A stretch of DNA of 64,000 nucleotides from Janthinobacterium lividum (GCF_023509035.1 NZ_CP075583.1:3224001-3288000), one strand, 5' to 3'. Numbered from the stretch's first letter, positions 27,228-38,824 are shown. Numbers and translations are program-made. The notes: generated by a model from the sequence alone, not told the origin.

Positions 27228-27530
27228 ATGGAAAATACCGATAGCACAGTCAGCCTGTTCGGCTGGATGGCCTGGACGCCGGAAGTGGCCATCTTCTTCA
27301 TTTGCATCGGCTTGATGCTGGCAGGCATGACGGTGTGGCAAATCCGTTCGCCCAGCATAGCACGCAAGGGCTTTTTGCCCATGCCGACGACGCGCGGCGA
27401 CCGCCTGTTCATCGGCTTGCTCACGGCCGCATATGTCAATCTGGCGTGGGCGGGGTTCACGGAAATGCAGCAGGCGATTGGTGCTGCCATCAGTTTTGTG
27501 TTGTTACTGCTAGTGATGCGTTGGGGATAA
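27228..27530 (+). CDS. glpU: Small membrane protein of the glycerol importer (DUF2160)
   Basis: A 100-residue protein with three hydrophobic helices. It begins one base after the permease stop (TGATATG). Small proteins of the DUF2160 type occur at this place in glycerol ABC operons (glpU) and are thought to be an accessory part of the importer; the mechanism is not known. Motifs MAWTPEVAIFF and GDRLFIGLLTAAYVNLAWAGF are typical of the family as I remember it. Confidence 0.8.
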   Translation: MENTDSTVSLFGWMAWTPEVAIFFICIGLMLAGMTVWQIRSPSIARKGFLPMPTTRGDRLFIGLLTAAYVNLAWAGFTEMQQAIGAAISFVLLLLVMRWG

Positions 27531-27601
27531 CCGGCTTGCCGGTGTTGATGGAGGCCGGACCGTCAGCAGGCGGCCGGCAATAAAATAAAAGGAGATTCAC
27601 G

Positions 27602-29329
<1,728 letters not shown>

Positions 29330-29357
29330 TCGTGTAAACTTCTGCCGCCGTTGTCCC

Positions 29358-29386
29358 GGGGCACGGGCGTTTGCCTGTGCCCCTTT
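29358..29386 (+). terminator. Hairpin between the importer operon and glpK
   Basis: GGGGCACGGGC (29358-29368) pairs with GCCTGTGCCCC (29373-29383) through a GTTT loop, with one G-U pair, followed by only TTT. It is a strong stem with a short U-run, so partial termination or mRNA 3'-end protection after the binding-protein gene is likely, with some read-through to glpK. Confidence 0.6.
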
Positions 29387-29412
29387 CACTGTAAAAACAC
29401 GTAGTAGCGACC

Positions 29413-30906
29413 ATGACCAAATACATACTTGCTTTAGATCAGGGCACTACCAGTTCGCGCGCCATCCTGTTCGACCATGCGGGCCGGCCGCACGCCAGCG
29501 CGCAGCGCGAATTCCGCCAGATTTTCCCCCAGCCGGGCTGGGTCGAGCATGACGCGGGCGAAATCTGGGCTTCGCAAGAGGGCGTGCTGCAGCAGGTGCT
29601 GCGCGACAGCGGCGTGGCGGCAAGCGACGTGGCCGGCATCGGCGTGACCAACCAGCGCGAAACGACGGTGCTGTGGGACCGCGCCACGGGCGAGCCCGTC
29701 GCCAACGCCATCGTCTGGCAAGACCGCAGAAATGCGGCTTACTGCGAGCAACTGGTCGAGCAGGGCAAGGCGGACTTGATCCAGCAAAAAACGGGTCTCG
29801 TGCTGGACGCCTATTTTTCCGCTACCAAACTCAAATGGCTGCTCGACAACGTGCCCGGCGCCCGCGCGCGCGCCGAACGGGGAGAATTGGCCTTCGGCAC
29901 GGTCGACAGCTGGCTGATCTACAAGATGAGCAGCGCCCACTTGACGGACACGAGTAACGCGGCGCGCACCATGCTGTTCAATATCCACACCTTGCAGTGG
30001 GACACGGACTTGCTGGCGCTGCTGGACATTCCCGCTTCCTTGCTGCCCGACGTCGTGCCCTCGAGCGGCGTGGCCGCCCACACGCATGCGGCGCTGCTGG
30101 GCGTCTCCGTACCGATCGCCGGCATCGCGGGCGATCAGCAGGCCGCCACCTTCGGCCAGGCGTGCTTAAAACCTGGCATGGCGAAGAATACCTACGGCAC
30201 GGGCTGCTTCATGCTGATGAACGTGGGCAAGCGCCCCTTGCCATCGAAAAACCGGCTCTTGACGACGGTGGGCTGGAGCCTGGGACCGGGATCGGATAAA
30301 ACTGATTATTTGCTCGAAGGCAGCGCCTTTATCGCGGGCGCAGCCGTGCAATGGATGCGCGATGGCATCGGCATCATCCGCGACTCGTCCGAAGTGGAAG
30401 CGCTGGCCACCAGCGTGCCCGATTCGGGCGGCCTGGTCTTCGTACCCGCGTTCGCGGGCCTCGGTGCGCCGTACTGGGACCCCTATGCGCGCGGCACCCT
30501 GATCGGCATCACGCGTGGCACGGGCAAGGCGCATATCGCGCGCGCGGCATTGGAGGGCGTGGCCTACCAGAACGTGGACGTCTTGTCCGCCATGCAGGAC
30601 GACGCGGGCGTCGCGCTATCCGAATTGCGCGTCGACGGCGGCGCGGCCCGCAACGACATGCTGATGCAGTTCCAGGCTGACATATTAAATGTCCCCGTGG
30701 TGCGCCCCGTGGTGACGGAAACGACAGCCTTGGGCGCCGCCTATCTGGCGGGCCTGGCCGTGGGTTTCTGGGAATCGCAGGAGGAAATCGCCGCCCAGTG
30801 GCAGGTGGGGCGCCGTTTCGAACCGTCCATGGCGGCCGGCGAGCGCTTGACGCGGCTGCACAAGTGGCAGCGGGCAGTGGAGCGCTCGCGCGACTGGAGC
30901 GAGTAA
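29413..30906 (+). CDS. glpK: Glycerol kinase
   Basis: A 497-residue FGGY-family kinase converting glycerol and ATP to glycerol-3-phosphate, the inducer of GlpR and substrate of GlpD. N-terminal ATP-binding signature [20 protein letters not shown], substrate-binding [11 protein letters not shown], and C-terminal [17 protein letters not shown] are all present. Length is normal. It follows the importer with an 83-bp gap that contains a hairpin, so it may be partly on the operon transcript. Confidence 0.96.
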   Translation: MTKYILALDQGTTSSRAILFDHAGRPHASAQREFRQIFPQPGWVEHDAGEIWASQEGVLQQVLRDSGVAASDVAGIGVTNQRETTVLWDRATGEPVANAIVWQDRRNAAYCEQLVEQGKADLIQQKTGLVLDAYFSATKLKWLLDNVPGARARAERGELAFGTVDSWLIYKMSSAHLTDTSNAARTMLFNIHTLQWDTDLLALLDIPASLLPDVVPSSGVAAHTHAALLGVSVPIAGIAGDQQAATFGQACLKPGMAKNTYGTGCFMLMNVGKRPLPSKNRLLTTVGWSLGPGSDKTDYLLEGSAFIAGAAVQWMRDGIGIIRDSSEVEALATSVPDSGGLVFVPAFAGLGAPYWDPYARGTLIGITRGTGKAHIARAALEGVAYQNVDVLSAMQDDAGVALSELRVDGGAARNDMLMQFQADILNVPVVRPVVTETTALGAAYLAGLAVGFWESQEEIAAQWQVGRRFEPSMAAGERLTRLHKWQRAVERSRDWSE

Positions 30907-30925
30907 GCCTGGGAATAATCCGGGA

Positions 30926-31487
30926 TCAGGGCCGCGCGTAGTACACGGCGTAGCCCACCGTTTCGCGCGGCACGGAATACAGGTCGCGCAGTTCAAAATA
31001 CGGCGCGTGCACGTTGCCGCTGACGGCGATGCCTGCCCGCGCCAGCGCCAGCCGGAAGCGGGGCACGTGAAAATATTGCGTGGCAACCATGGCCGTGCGC
31101 CAGCCATGCTGGTGCATCAGGGTCGCCGCGTTGCGGGCCGTGTCATCCGTGGTCCAGCCTTGATTATCCTCAAGGATGGCGCTGGCCGGTACGCCGCGCG
31201 ATTGCAGGTAGCGGGCCATCGATGCGGCCTCGTCAAAACCTTCCTTGCCCGTCGCCCCGCTGACAAGGATACGCGGCGCCCTGTGTTCCTGGAACTGCTT
31301 GAGCGCCACGTCGAGCCGCGCCTGCAGTCGGGGGGCTGGGCGTGCCATCGGGCAGGATCGTGTTGCCGGGCACGACGATCACATCGGCGGGGGCCAGCTT
31401 GTCGTGCAGTCCCGCCAGCACCAGGGCGGCGGTGGCCAGCAGGAAAATACCGGCAGCGCTTGAACCCAACACAGTTATTTTTCGCAT
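30926..31487 (-). CDS. YdcF-like (DUF218) envelope protein (frameshifted as read)
   Basis: With one base corrected this is a 186-residue protein. It has an N-terminal membrane anchor (MRKITVLGSSAAGIFLLATAALVLAG in part) and a DUF218 domain: ADVIVVPGN, RLDVALKQFQEHRAPRILVSG, then NQGWTTDDTARNAATLMHQHGW. Family members such as YdcF and SanA act at the cell envelope, with unknown chemistry. The break is at the G6 run 31330-31335 (C6 in the coding strand); dropping one C joins TPSP to RLQARLDVAL. It is convergent with glpK. Confidence 0.75.
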
Positions 31488-31541
31488 GTTTTATCATCAA
31501 GTAGGGAATGGACGCATGATACCCGTCCATTCCTGCCAGCG

Positions 31542-32186
31542 TCAGTTCGCCTGCGCCTTGCGCGCACGCTGGTTCGACAGATAAATATTGTCCTTTTCCA
31601 ATGGCTTGCCTTCGCGCACGGCATCGAGCCAGTCCTGCGTGCTGGCGACGGCGGCGAAATTCGAATGAAACACGGTGCTGAAGACGCGGTGGATTTCCTC
31701 GGCGCTGGCCGTGCCGCCCGCATTCGCGTAGGGCAGGGTGCCGGTGGCGTCCTGTAGGAACTCGACCTGCAAGCCGTCGTGCGCGGCGTGGTAGATGGTG
31801 GCGGCGTCGCAGTTGTGCGTCATGTAGCCGATCACGCTCAAGGTATCGATGCCATGGCTGTCCAGCCAGGCGCGCAAGTCCGTGCCCGCAAAGGCGCTGC
31901 CCATGGTCTTGTTGATGCGGTGGTCGGCGGCGAAAGCGGCCACTTGCGGATGCAGTTGCCAGCCGTCGCTGCCCTTGGCGAAGATGGGGGAGGCTTCCGG
32001 CGCATCGTGCTGGACGACGACGACGGGCACGCCGGCGGCGCGGGCAGCAGCCATGGCGGTGACGATATTCGGCAGCGAGATGTCGACGGACGGATATTCG
32101 ATGGGCATGTCGCCCGTGAAGTATTCGTTTTGGACATCGATGACGAGCAGGGCGCGGCGCGGGGTGGTGAAAGCTTGGGTGGACAT
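31542..32186 (-). CDS. Isochorismatase-family cysteine hydrolase
   Basis: A 214-residue hydrolase of the isochorismatase/nicotinamidase fold. The catalytic triad is visible as Asp in LLVIDVQNEY, Lys in INKTMGSAF and Cys in GYMTHNCD. The substrate could be a small amide or carbamate; I cannot say which. It is divergent from a GlxA-type regulator that likely controls it. RBS AGGAGA lies upstream of the ATG. Confidence 0.85.
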   Translation of the reverse strand: MSTQAFTTPRRALLVIDVQNEYFTGDMPIEYPSVDISLPNIVTAMAAARAAGVPVVVVQHDAPEASPIFAKGSDGWQLHPQVAAFAADHRINKTMGSAFAGTDLRAWLDSHGIDTLSVIGYMTHNCDAATIYHAAHDGLQVEFLQDATGTLPYANAGGTASAEEIHRVFSTVFHSNFAAVASTQDWLDAVREGKPLEKDNIYLSNQRARKAQAN

Positions 32187-32298
32187 GGGTTCTCCTGGAA
32201 CGGTTGAAAGAGGAAGGACTTCCTCGATGCAGTCATTCTCGGCCCGTGCGGCGCAAACAAAAAGTGGCCCGAAGGCCTATCTGCGATAAAATCGGGCC

Positions 32299-33294
32299 AT
32301 GCCTACTATTCCTGCATCGTCCTCCCCCTTGAGCGTGGCCGTGATCGCCTTTGACGGCATGACGCCATTTCACTTGTCCGTGCCTTGCCTCGTGTTTGGC
32401 GCCCAGACGGACGAGGCCGATTTGCCGTCTTTTCACGTGCGCGTGTGTGCCGCTGACCCCGCGCCCCTGCGCACGGCGGCCGGCTTCGGCATCACGCCCG
32501 AATTCGGCCTGGAAGGGCTGGAGGGGGCCGATATCGTCATCATGCCGGCCTGGCACGATGATTGCCGCGATGCGGCGCAGCCCCTGGTCGCGGCGTTGCA
32601 GGCGGCCAGCCGGCGCGGTGCGCGCATGGTGGGCCTGTGTCTGGGCGCGTTTCCCCTGGCGCAGGCGGGCTTGTTGGATGGCAAGAGCGCTGCCACGCAC
32701 TGGGGCATGGCGGATCGGCTGGCGGCCCGCTATCCCAAGGTCAGGGTGGACCGGGAAGTGTTGTACGTGGATGATGGCGCAGTACTCACGTCGGCCGGCG
32801 TGGCGGCCGGCCTCGATTGTTGCCTGTACTTGCTGCGCCAGTTGGCGGGCGCCGAGGTGGCCAATCGGGTGGCGCGCCGGCTGCTGGTGGCGCCGCACCG
32901 GCAGGGCGGGCAGGCGCAATTCATCGAGCGCCCGCTGCCCGTGTCCGGCAGCGAAGGGCGCTTTGCCGAAGTGCTGGCTGGCGTGACGGCCAAGCTGGAC
33001 CAGGCGCACAGCATCGACGCGTTGGCCGAACAGGCCGCCATGAGCCGGCGCAATTTTACGCGCCACTTCCGCCAGGCCATGGGCACGTCGTTCAAGCAGT
33101 GGTTGCTGAACCAGCGCCTGGCGCATGCGCAAGGCTTGCTGGAAAAAAGCGCGGCGTCGATCGACGTCGTGGCGCAAGAGGCCGGCTTCGGCACGGCCCT
33201 GTCGCTGCGCCAGCATTTCCGGGCGAACTTGCAAACGTCGCCTTCGGCGTACCGCAAGTTGTTCCGACAGCGGTCGGCCGATGGCGTGGCCTGA
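32299..33294 (+). CDS. GlxA-type AraC-family regulator with DJ-1/PfpI domain
   Basis: A 331-residue regulator: residues 10-190 form a DJ-1/PfpI-like domain with the nucleophile-elbow cysteine in MVGLCLGAFPLAQAG, and residues 230-325 form the AraC double helix-turn-helix (IDALAEQAAMSRRNFTRHFR, then FGTALSLRQHFRANLQTSPSAYRKLF). Such regulators usually sense small metabolites and often sit divergent from a hydrolase gene, as here. Confidence 0.88.
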   Translation: MPTIPASSSPLSVAVIAFDGMTPFHLSVPCLVFGAQTDEADLPSFHVRVCAADPAPLRTAAGFGITPEFGLEGLEGADIVIMPAWHDDCRDAAQPLVAALQAASRRGARMVGLCLGAFPLAQAGLLDGKSAATHWGMADRLAARYPKVRVDREVLYVDDGAVLTSAGVAAGLDCCLYLLRQLAGAEVANRVARRLLVAPHRQGGQAQFIERPLPVSGSEGRFAEVLAGVTAKLDQAHSIDALAEQAAMSRRNFTRHFRQAMGTSFKQWLLNQRLAHAQGLLEKSAASIDVVAQEAGFGTALSLRQHFRANLQTSPSAYRKLFRQRSADGVA

Positions 33295-33401
33295 GTCGGG
33301 GCGCGGACTTCGCTATTGCTAAATAATAAATTCCAATTTCTAGTTGTGCTAGGGTAATATCTACGCGAATTTTACTCATTGACATTACCCATCCGAAAGA
33401 G

Positions 33402-34310
33402 ATGTGCTTGAAAAATCTATTTCCCGCCGCCGCACTGTCCTTCTTCCTTTTGTCACACACAGCGCTTGCCCAGGCTGGCAATGACTGCACCTCCATCGTC
33501 AAGTCCGCGCAAGACGCGGCAGACAGGGCTGATTGGGTGATCGATGGCGATGTCGTCGATATCGTGGGCATGCATTCTGACCCTGCTCGTCTGCATGTCA
33601 ACATTGAAAATGCCAAGGTTGAATATGAACTTGAGCGTTCACCACGATTCTTCAGTGCCATGTTACTCGCCGATGCTTGTTTTTCAGAAGGCGCGATACC
33701 TATGCGGAGCAAAGCTGCCGCCAGTAAGCTCGTGGGCAAGCGCATGCGCTTTTATGGCACGAAACTGACGGCAGGCGGGGGGCGCCGCTTTTTCTTCGTG
33801 CAAGCCGTCGACCCCGCAATGCCTGCCGTTGCCGTGGTGCGCAAGGAATATACGGATAAAAAACAGGTCGCTATCGCTGCGCCGCTCGATGCGCAGGGCT
33901 GGACCCGGGCGCGTTCGGCAGATGGCGGTTTTTCAGTGGAGATGCCAGGCCCTTTTTCCGATATGACGAAGGGCGGTGCCGGGCAAGCGGGATTCATGCT
34001 GCGTGGAACTGACCGTCATGGTTCCACGTTCATGGCCGTGTTTGAACGGTCTGGGCCGGGTTCGAGCATGGGCGCAACGTTTGACGAGGCATATTTCAAG
34101 CCGAATGCTAATGTCACCAAGTTCAAGGGCGCCGATGCCGTCATCACGCAGGGAACTTTGCCTGAGAGTAATGGCGCAAAGATTACACGTGGACTGTGGT
34201 TCCGGGTTCCGGGTGGAACGTATATGTTGAGCATCATTGCTGACAAGGAGCATGATGCGCAGTCGCTAGCGACCCGGCAGCGATTCTTCAATTCCCTGAC
34301 CTTTGAATAG
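33402..34310 (+). CDS. Secreted protein of unknown function
   Basis: A 302-residue protein with a signal peptide (MCLKNLFPAAALSFFLLSHTALAQ). The N-terminal half contains an OB-like WVIDGDVVDIVGM stretch and looks like a small beta-barrel. The C-terminal half, from about GWTRARSADGGFSVEMPGPF to FFNSLTF, looks like the short domain found in many beta-proteobacterial secreted proteins of unknown role. No partner gene is apparent and no function is assigned. Confidence 0.6.
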   Translation: MCLKNLFPAAALSFFLLSHTALAQAGNDCTSIVKSAQDAADRADWVIDGDVVDIVGMHSDPARLHVNIENAKVEYELERSPRFFSAMLLADACFSEGAIPMRSKAAASKLVGKRMRFYGTKLTAGGGRRFFFVQAVDPAMPAVAVVRKEYTDKKQVAIAAPLDAQGWTRARSADGGFSVEMPGPFSDMTKGGAGQAGFMLRGTDRHGSTFMAVFERSGPGSSMGATFDEAYFKPNANVTKFKGADAVITQGTLPESNGAKITRGLWFRVPGGTYMLSIIADKEHDAQSLATRQRFFNSLTFE

Positions 34311-34336
34311 CATCAAAGCCTGGCTTACGGCAGCAG

Positions 34337-35197
34337 CTAATTCCTGCCCGACGACCATAGCGTCGCCGGGTCCCGGCTGCCCTGGGGCAGCCTCGCGCTG
34401 ACGGCGATTTGCCGTGCAAGGAAGGCGGCCGGCTCGAAGGCGTAGCGTTCCTGGAACGAGACGGTTTCCGCGCTCATCAGTTCAGCATACGTCTGCATCA
34501 GGGTCGAGGCGGAAACATGGTTGCCTTGCTCCACATAGGTGGCTATGGCGGCCAGCAGCACGGGATAATCGGCATTTTCCTTGCTGCCGCCAAAGTTGAA
34601 CGACAACTGCCCGCAGGCGCGCCAGATGGGGTCAAGTTTCCCCTCCGGCACCGTCTGCGTGCGCAGCCATTGCAAGGCTTTCAGTGGCGGGCCGCCAAAG
34701 GACGGTGGCGATATGATCGCCTGGATGGCCACCTTGACGGCTGCATCGAATCTTCCTGCACGCACATACTGGCCATGCAGCAGCGCCAGGGCGTCCGTAT
34801 ATTCGGGCACGATGGCGAGCGCCGCTTCCAGCAGCGCGATGGCCGCGGCCGGATTGCGCTGCGCGATCTGTTCCTTGGCCTCCAGGAAAGCGGCGCGTGG
34901 CGAAGCAGGGTCGTTGGCCAGCGATGGCGTGCCGACATACTCGTCCTCCGCGGCTGCATGGGCTTGCAGAAACGCCGCCAGACTGGAAAAGTGCGGCTGG
35001 ATGCGCCACTCGTCATGCCACGTCTCGACGACGATCGGTTCGGACGCTTCGCGGCCGATGGGCCAGTACAGACCGAAAGTGTCGCCATTGCCCAGCGCGC
35101 CTTCGGAAAAGGGGGTGAAGCCGAGCGGTGGATACGCTGTCGTGTGTTGCCAGTCTTGTTCCGCCGAGATGTGGGCGAAGTTTGCGGGTAGTTGCAT
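34337..35197 (-). CDS. SMI1/KNR4-like protein with TPR-like C-terminus
   Basis: A 286-residue cytoplasmic protein. The first 100 residues (LPANFAHISAEQDW ... GNGDTFGLYWPIGRE ... FSSLAAFLQAH) resemble the SMI1/KNR4 fold. The following part, with AAIALLEAALAIVPEYTDALALLHGQYVRAGRFDAAVKVA, is a tetratricopeptide-type helical repeat. The ATG at 35197 has no recognisable ribosome site; an in-frame start at 35335 would overlap the divergent AraC gene. SMI1-type proteins are frequent immunity proteins, but no toxin is nearby. Confidence 0.55.
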   Translation of the reverse strand: MQLPANFAHISAEQDWQHTTAYPPLGFTPFSEGALGNGDTFGLYWPIGREASEPIVVETWHDEWRIQPHFSSLAAFLQAHAAAEDEYVGTPSLANDPASPRAAFLEAKEQIAQRNPAAAIALLEAALAIVPEYTDALALLHGQYVRAGRFDAAVKVAIQAIISPPSFGGPPLKALQWLRTQTVPEGKLDPIWRACGQLSFNFGGSKENADYPVLLAAIATYVEQGNHVSASTLMQTYAELMSAETVSFQERYAFEPAAFLARQIAVSARLPQGSRDPATLWSSGRN

Positions 35198-35322
35198 GGA
35201 GGTAGGGAAGGATAAAACGCCAGTGTAGGGCAAGAGGGCAGCGCCAGGCGCGCGTATTGCAGCACCTGCGACGGATGGCTGAACTGATAAAATAGGGGAT
35301 TCTTCGCCCAGGCGGCCTCGCC

Positions 35323-36087
35323 ATGTCCAGCACACCGCACTCTGCCATTGACCTCAGCTTTCGCAGCTATGCGGAAATCGGCGCGCCGAACCGGCATGAT
35401 TTCGTGCAACTGGTGCTGCCCGTGCATGGCCAGCTGTTGCTGGAAATCGACGGCACGGAGGGGAAAGTCGATACGCAGTTGGGCGTGGTGATCCCGGCGC
35501 ACACTTGGCATGCCCAGCATAGCAAGGTGGCCAACCATTCCATCATCCTCGATGTGCAGGCGGCCGCCGTGGCCACGGGCTGCTGGCAGCGCCTGCTGGA
35601 GCGTCCTTATACGGCGATCGGGCCGGGCGCCCGCAAGCTGATTGAATATCTGGGCGTCATGGCGCAGCAGCAGGCGCTGACACCGGCTATCGTCACAGGC
35701 TGGACGCCGCTATTGCTCGATACCTTGCTGCTGGGAGAGCCGCAACCCCGTTCGCGCCTGGGCGCGCTGATTGCCCGCGTGCAAGCCGAGCCGGGCTTGC
35801 CGTGGTCGACGGCGTCGATGGCGCGCTTTGCCAGTCTGAGCGTCAGCCGCCTGCACGCCCTGTTCCGCGAAGAACAGGGTAACAGTCCGCATGCCTGGCT
35901 GCTGCAGCAACGCATGGCGCGGGCTTGCGACTTGCTTGCCGCCAGCGACGCCAGCCTCGCCGAGATCGCGCTGGCGGCCGGCTTTTCCGAGCAGAGCGCA
36001 CTGACGCGCGCCATGCGCGACAGCATGGATGTCACGCCTGCCGCCTACCGGCGCGCATGTCGCGAGAAACGGTCAACAAGGCAGTAG
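35323..36087 (+). CDS. AraC-family transcriptional regulator
   Basis: A 254-residue regulator with an N-terminal cupin-like domain (VIPAHTWHAQHSKVANH supplies the His pair) and a C-terminal AraC DNA-binding domain (ASLSVSRLHALFREEQGNSPHAWLLQQRM, then FSEQSALTRAMRDSMDVTPAAYRR). The next gene in the same direction is a DMT exporter 58 bp away, a common target for such regulators. Confidence 0.87.
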   Translation: MSSTPHSAIDLSFRSYAEIGAPNRHDFVQLVLPVHGQLLLEIDGTEGKVDTQLGVVIPAHTWHAQHSKVANHSIILDVQAAAVATGCWQRLLERPYTAIGPGARKLIEYLGVMAQQQALTPAIVTGWTPLLLDTLLLGEPQPRSRLGALIARVQAEPGLPWSTASMARFASLSVSRLHALFREEQGNSPHAWLLQQRMARACDLLAASDASLAEIALAAGFSEQSALTRAMRDSMDVTPAAYRRACREKRSTRQ

Positions 36088-36145
36088 CTGGCGCCAAGAA
36101 CAGACGCGGCAGACTTGCCACAATCTCCTTTTCAGGAGATTGACC

Positions 36146-37084
36146 ATGCATCAAGAGAACAAGAGCCGGCTGGGCATGCTGGCCGGCATAGGCGCGGGTG
36201 CGCTATGGGGGCTGGTGTTCCTGGCGCCGGCGCTGATCCCCGCATTCCAGCCGCTGGAACTGTCCGTGGGCCGCTACCTGGCGTATGGCCTTATCGCGGC
36301 CGTGCTGGTCGCGCCATCGTGGCGGCGCCTGCTGCGCACCTTGACCTGGCGCGAATGGCGCGGGCTGATCTGGCTCAGTCTGACAGGCAATATTATCTAT
36401 TACGTGCTGCTGGCCAGCGCCGTGCAGACGGGCGGCGTGGCCATGACGTCGATGGTGATCGGCTTGCTGCCGCTGGTCGTCACACTCGTGGGCAGCCGCG
36501 ACCGGCACGCCGTGCCGCTGCGGCGCCTGGTCCCTTCGTTGCTGCTCAGCAGCGCCGGCTTGCTGTGCATCAGCTGGCAGTCGCTGGCCAGTCCCCGCCA
36601 TGCATCGCTGCTGGGTTTGCTGTGCGCGCTGGCGGCGCTGCTGTCGTGGACGGTGTATGCGGTTGGCAATAGCCGCTGGCTGGGGCGGCTGCGCTCGGTC
36701 TCGGCGCAGGAGTGGAATTTGCTGACGGGCGTGGTCACGGGCGGTGCCGCGGTACTGCTGGCCATTCCCGTCGCGCTTGCCGCACCCGCCGCGCATGGCG
36801 GCACGGCCTGGCTGCAATTTGCCGCCGTCGTCACGGGAGTCGCGCTGCTGTGTTCTGTCGTTGGCAATGGCTTGTGGAACCATGCCAGCCGCGTCTTGCC
36901 GCTGACCCTGATGGGGCAGATGATCGTCTTTGAATTCCTGTTTGCCTTGCTGTACGGCTACTTGTGGGAGCAGCGCTGGCCCACGCTGGCCGAGGCAGCG
37001 GCCACCATGCTGTTGCTGGCAGGCGTGGCGGCTTGCGCCGCAGTGCACCGGCCGCAGCGGGCAGCCGGTACGGCGGCTGCCTGA
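36146..37084 (+). CDS. EamA/DMT-family transporter
   Basis: A 312-residue inner-membrane protein with about ten hydrophobic helices and two EamA repeats, typical of drug/metabolite exporters. I start at ATG 36146, preceded by CAGGAG, where the protein is MHQENKSRLGMLAGIGAGALWG; the longer frame upstream overlaps the AraC gene. Its substrate is unknown; many relatives export amino acids or metabolites. Confidence 0.85.
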   Translation: MHQENKSRLGMLAGIGAGALWGLVFLAPALIPAFQPLELSVGRYLAYGLIAAVLVAPSWRRLLRTLTWREWRGLIWLSLTGNIIYYVLLASAVQTGGVAMTSMVIGLLPLVVTLVGSRDRHAVPLRRLVPSLLLSSAGLLCISWQSLASPRHASLLGLLCALAALLSWTVYAVGNSRWLGRLRSVSAQEWNLLTGVVTGGAAVLLAIPVALAAPAAHGGTAWLQFAAVVTGVALLCSVVGNGLWNHASRVLPLTLMGQMIVFEFLFALLYGYLWEQRWPTLAEAAATMLLLAGVAACAAVHRPQRAAGTAAA

Positions 37085-37132
37085 TCGGCATCACGCATGT
37101 TACGGGCAAGGCGCGATGAAGGGCAGGGGCCT

Positions 37133-37699
37133 TCAGTCGCGTTCGGGCACCGGCACGTTGAAGCCGTTCAGCGTGGTCGAGACCAGCGCGTACAGGCCCA
37201 CCAGGTAAATGAGTTCGTTGGTGCCGTGCTGGCCAAAGGTGGCCAGCGCCAGCCGGTATACCGGCTCCGGCAGCGTGCCGGCGCGGCTGAGCGCGTAGGC
37301 CAGGTCGTAGGCCACGCTTTCATGCTTGTCCAGGTCGCCCGGCTTGACGTCGGCCACCAGCGTGGCCAGGCGCTCGGCCGACATGCCTTCGCGCTCCGCG
37401 ACGGCGATGTGGGCGTAGATTTCATAGGCGGCGTTGTAGCGCGCGCCGACCACCAGGATGGCAATCTGGCGCACGTTGTCGGGCAACGTGGCGTTGGCCG
37501 TCATGGCCAGGGTCAGGTCCCAGATGGCCTTGCCGATGGCCGGTTCGTGCAGCCACGGATTCCATGGCCCCATCAGGGCGCCGTCTTCGCGCACGGCGAT
37601 GAAATCGTTGAAATTGCTGGTGATGCCTTTGCGCATATCGTCATACAGCGGCTTCTGTTCGGGCGTCAGGTCTTGCGGGGCGATCAGGGGCAGGCGCAT
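37133..37699 (-). CDS. Carboxymuconolactone decarboxylase-family protein
   Basis: A 188-residue AhpD/CMD-fold protein: helix segments around VRQIAILVVGARYNAAYEIYAHIAVAEREG and DLAYALSRAGTLPEPVYR match the family. The CxxC pair of the peroxidase AhpD is absent (no cysteine in the motif), so it is not an AhpD-type disulfide peroxidase; decarboxylase or other activity cannot be told. RBS AAGGAG precedes the ATG. Confidence 0.8.
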   Translation of the reverse strand: MRLPLIAPQDLTPEQKPLYDDMRKGITSNFNDFIAVREDGALMGPWNPWLHEPAIGKAIWDLTLAMTANATLPDNVRQIAILVVGARYNAAYEIYAHIAVAEREGMSAERLATLVADVKPGDLDKHESVAYDLAYALSRAGTLPEPVYRLALATFGQHGTNELIYLVGLYALVSTTLNGFNVPVPERD

Positions 37700-37827
37700 G
37701 GAAACTCCTTGCTGGGTGAGTGAGCGGTGGGCGGCCGGAGCCAGCAGCTAGTATAGCCGCCTGACGGCAGGCGCCCGTTCGCTGTCGCACGCCTCGTCGG
37801 GCGCTGGAGGCTTGCGCCGATTTGCGC

Positions 37828-38175
37828 CTACTTGCGCGGCTCGTGGATGCGGAATTTCCTGACGATGCCGGCCTGGTCGAACATGACGGCCACTTCGCGC
37901 GTGCCTTTTTCGCCCAGCAGGGGGATCAGCTGCGTCACCTTGGGCGTTTGCAGCTGGTTCTTATAGACCCAGACTTCATAGCCGGGATCGAAGCTGACCA
38001 CGGTCGCGTTGCCCAGAGCCGCGTCGAGGTCGAGGCGGGTGGTCTTGCCGACCTTGATGTTTTGATAGATGGCGCCATTGTCCGGCGCGCGGTTGACCTT
38101 GTATTCACTGGCGGTGCACATGGCCACGGCCAGGCCCGCGAGGCAGGAAGCTGCCAGTTTTATCAATGTGTTCAT
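37828..38175 (-). CDS. BamE/SmpA-like small exported protein
   Basis: A 115-residue protein with an N-terminal export segment (MNTLIKLAASCLAGLAVAMC). The last residues of that segment resemble a lipobox but with Met before Cys, so lipidation is uncertain. The rest (NIKVGKTTRLDLDAALGNATVV ... YEVWVYK) resembles the BamE/SmpA fold, where G-x-T-x-x-x-V-x-x-x-L-G and W-x-Y are typical. Role unknown; envelope location likely. RBS GGGAG. Confidence 0.6.
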   Translation of the reverse strand: MNTLIKLAASCLAGLAVAMCTASEYKVNRAPDNGAIYQNIKVGKTTRLDLDAALGNATVVSFDPGYEVWVYKNQLQTPKVTQLIPLLGEKGTREVAVMFDQAGIVRKFRIHEPRK

Positions 38176-38323
38176 ATGGACTCCCAGTGTGCATCACTGC
38201 TTCCAATCTCAGAGGGGACGGGCGTGATGTCAGGAGGGGAGTGTGCTTGTGTCGCCACAAATGTGCTACAAGATTATACAAAGGCGCACAGAACGATGCC
38301 TTTGGTGCCGGCTGGCGGTACTT

Positions 38324-38824
38324 TTACCGGCTCTGCAATACCTCGGTCGACAGTGCCAGGGTTTCCTTGATTTCTTCCATCACCACATAGCTTTTCGATT
38401 GCGCGGCGCCGGGCAGCTGCAGCAGCATGTCGCCCAGCAGCTTGCGGTACTCGGCCATTTCATGGATGCGCGCCTTGATCAGGTAGTCGAAGTCGCCCGA
38501 CACCAGGTGGCATTCCTGCACTTCGGGAATTTGCAGCACTTCGCGGCGGAATTGCTCGAAGGCGGACGCGGATTTTTGATTGAGCGTAATCTCTACGAAA
38601 ACGAGCAGCTTGGCGCCCAGCGCGGCCGGGTTCACCTTGGCATGGTAGCCCGTGATGACGCCGTCGCGCTCCATGCGCTTGACCCGCTCGATGCAGGGCG
38701 TAATGGACAGTCCCACCTGTTCACCGAGGTCTTTCATCGAGATGCGGCCATCCTGTTGCAGGATGCGCAGGATGTGGCGATCCAGCTTGTCGAGGCCACG
38801 TGCCGATTCTTTAAGGATTCTCAT
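38324..38824 (-). CDS. Lrp/AsnC-family regulator, probable activator of D-alanine catabolism
   Basis: A 166-residue Lrp-type regulator with HTH around GRISMKDLGEQVGLSITPCIERVKRMERDGVI and a C-terminal RAM effector domain. It is divergent from dadA with a 105-bp gap, the arrangement known for the dadR regulator of alanine catabolism. The ribosome site upstream of its ATG is weak. I infer that it controls dadAX in response to alanine. Confidence 0.87.
   Translation of the reverse strand: MRILKESARGLDKLDRHILRILQQDGRISMKDLGEQVGLSITPCIERVKRMERDGVITGYHAKVNPAALGAKLLVFVEITLNQKSASAFEQFRREVLQIPEVQECHLVSGDFDYLIKARIHEMAEYRKLLGDMLLQLPGAAQSKSYVVMEEIKETLALSTEVLQSR

Noticed and set aside
29358..29386. Riboswitch between glpV and glpK
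   Set aside because: Only a simple hairpin is present, with no larger conserved structure.
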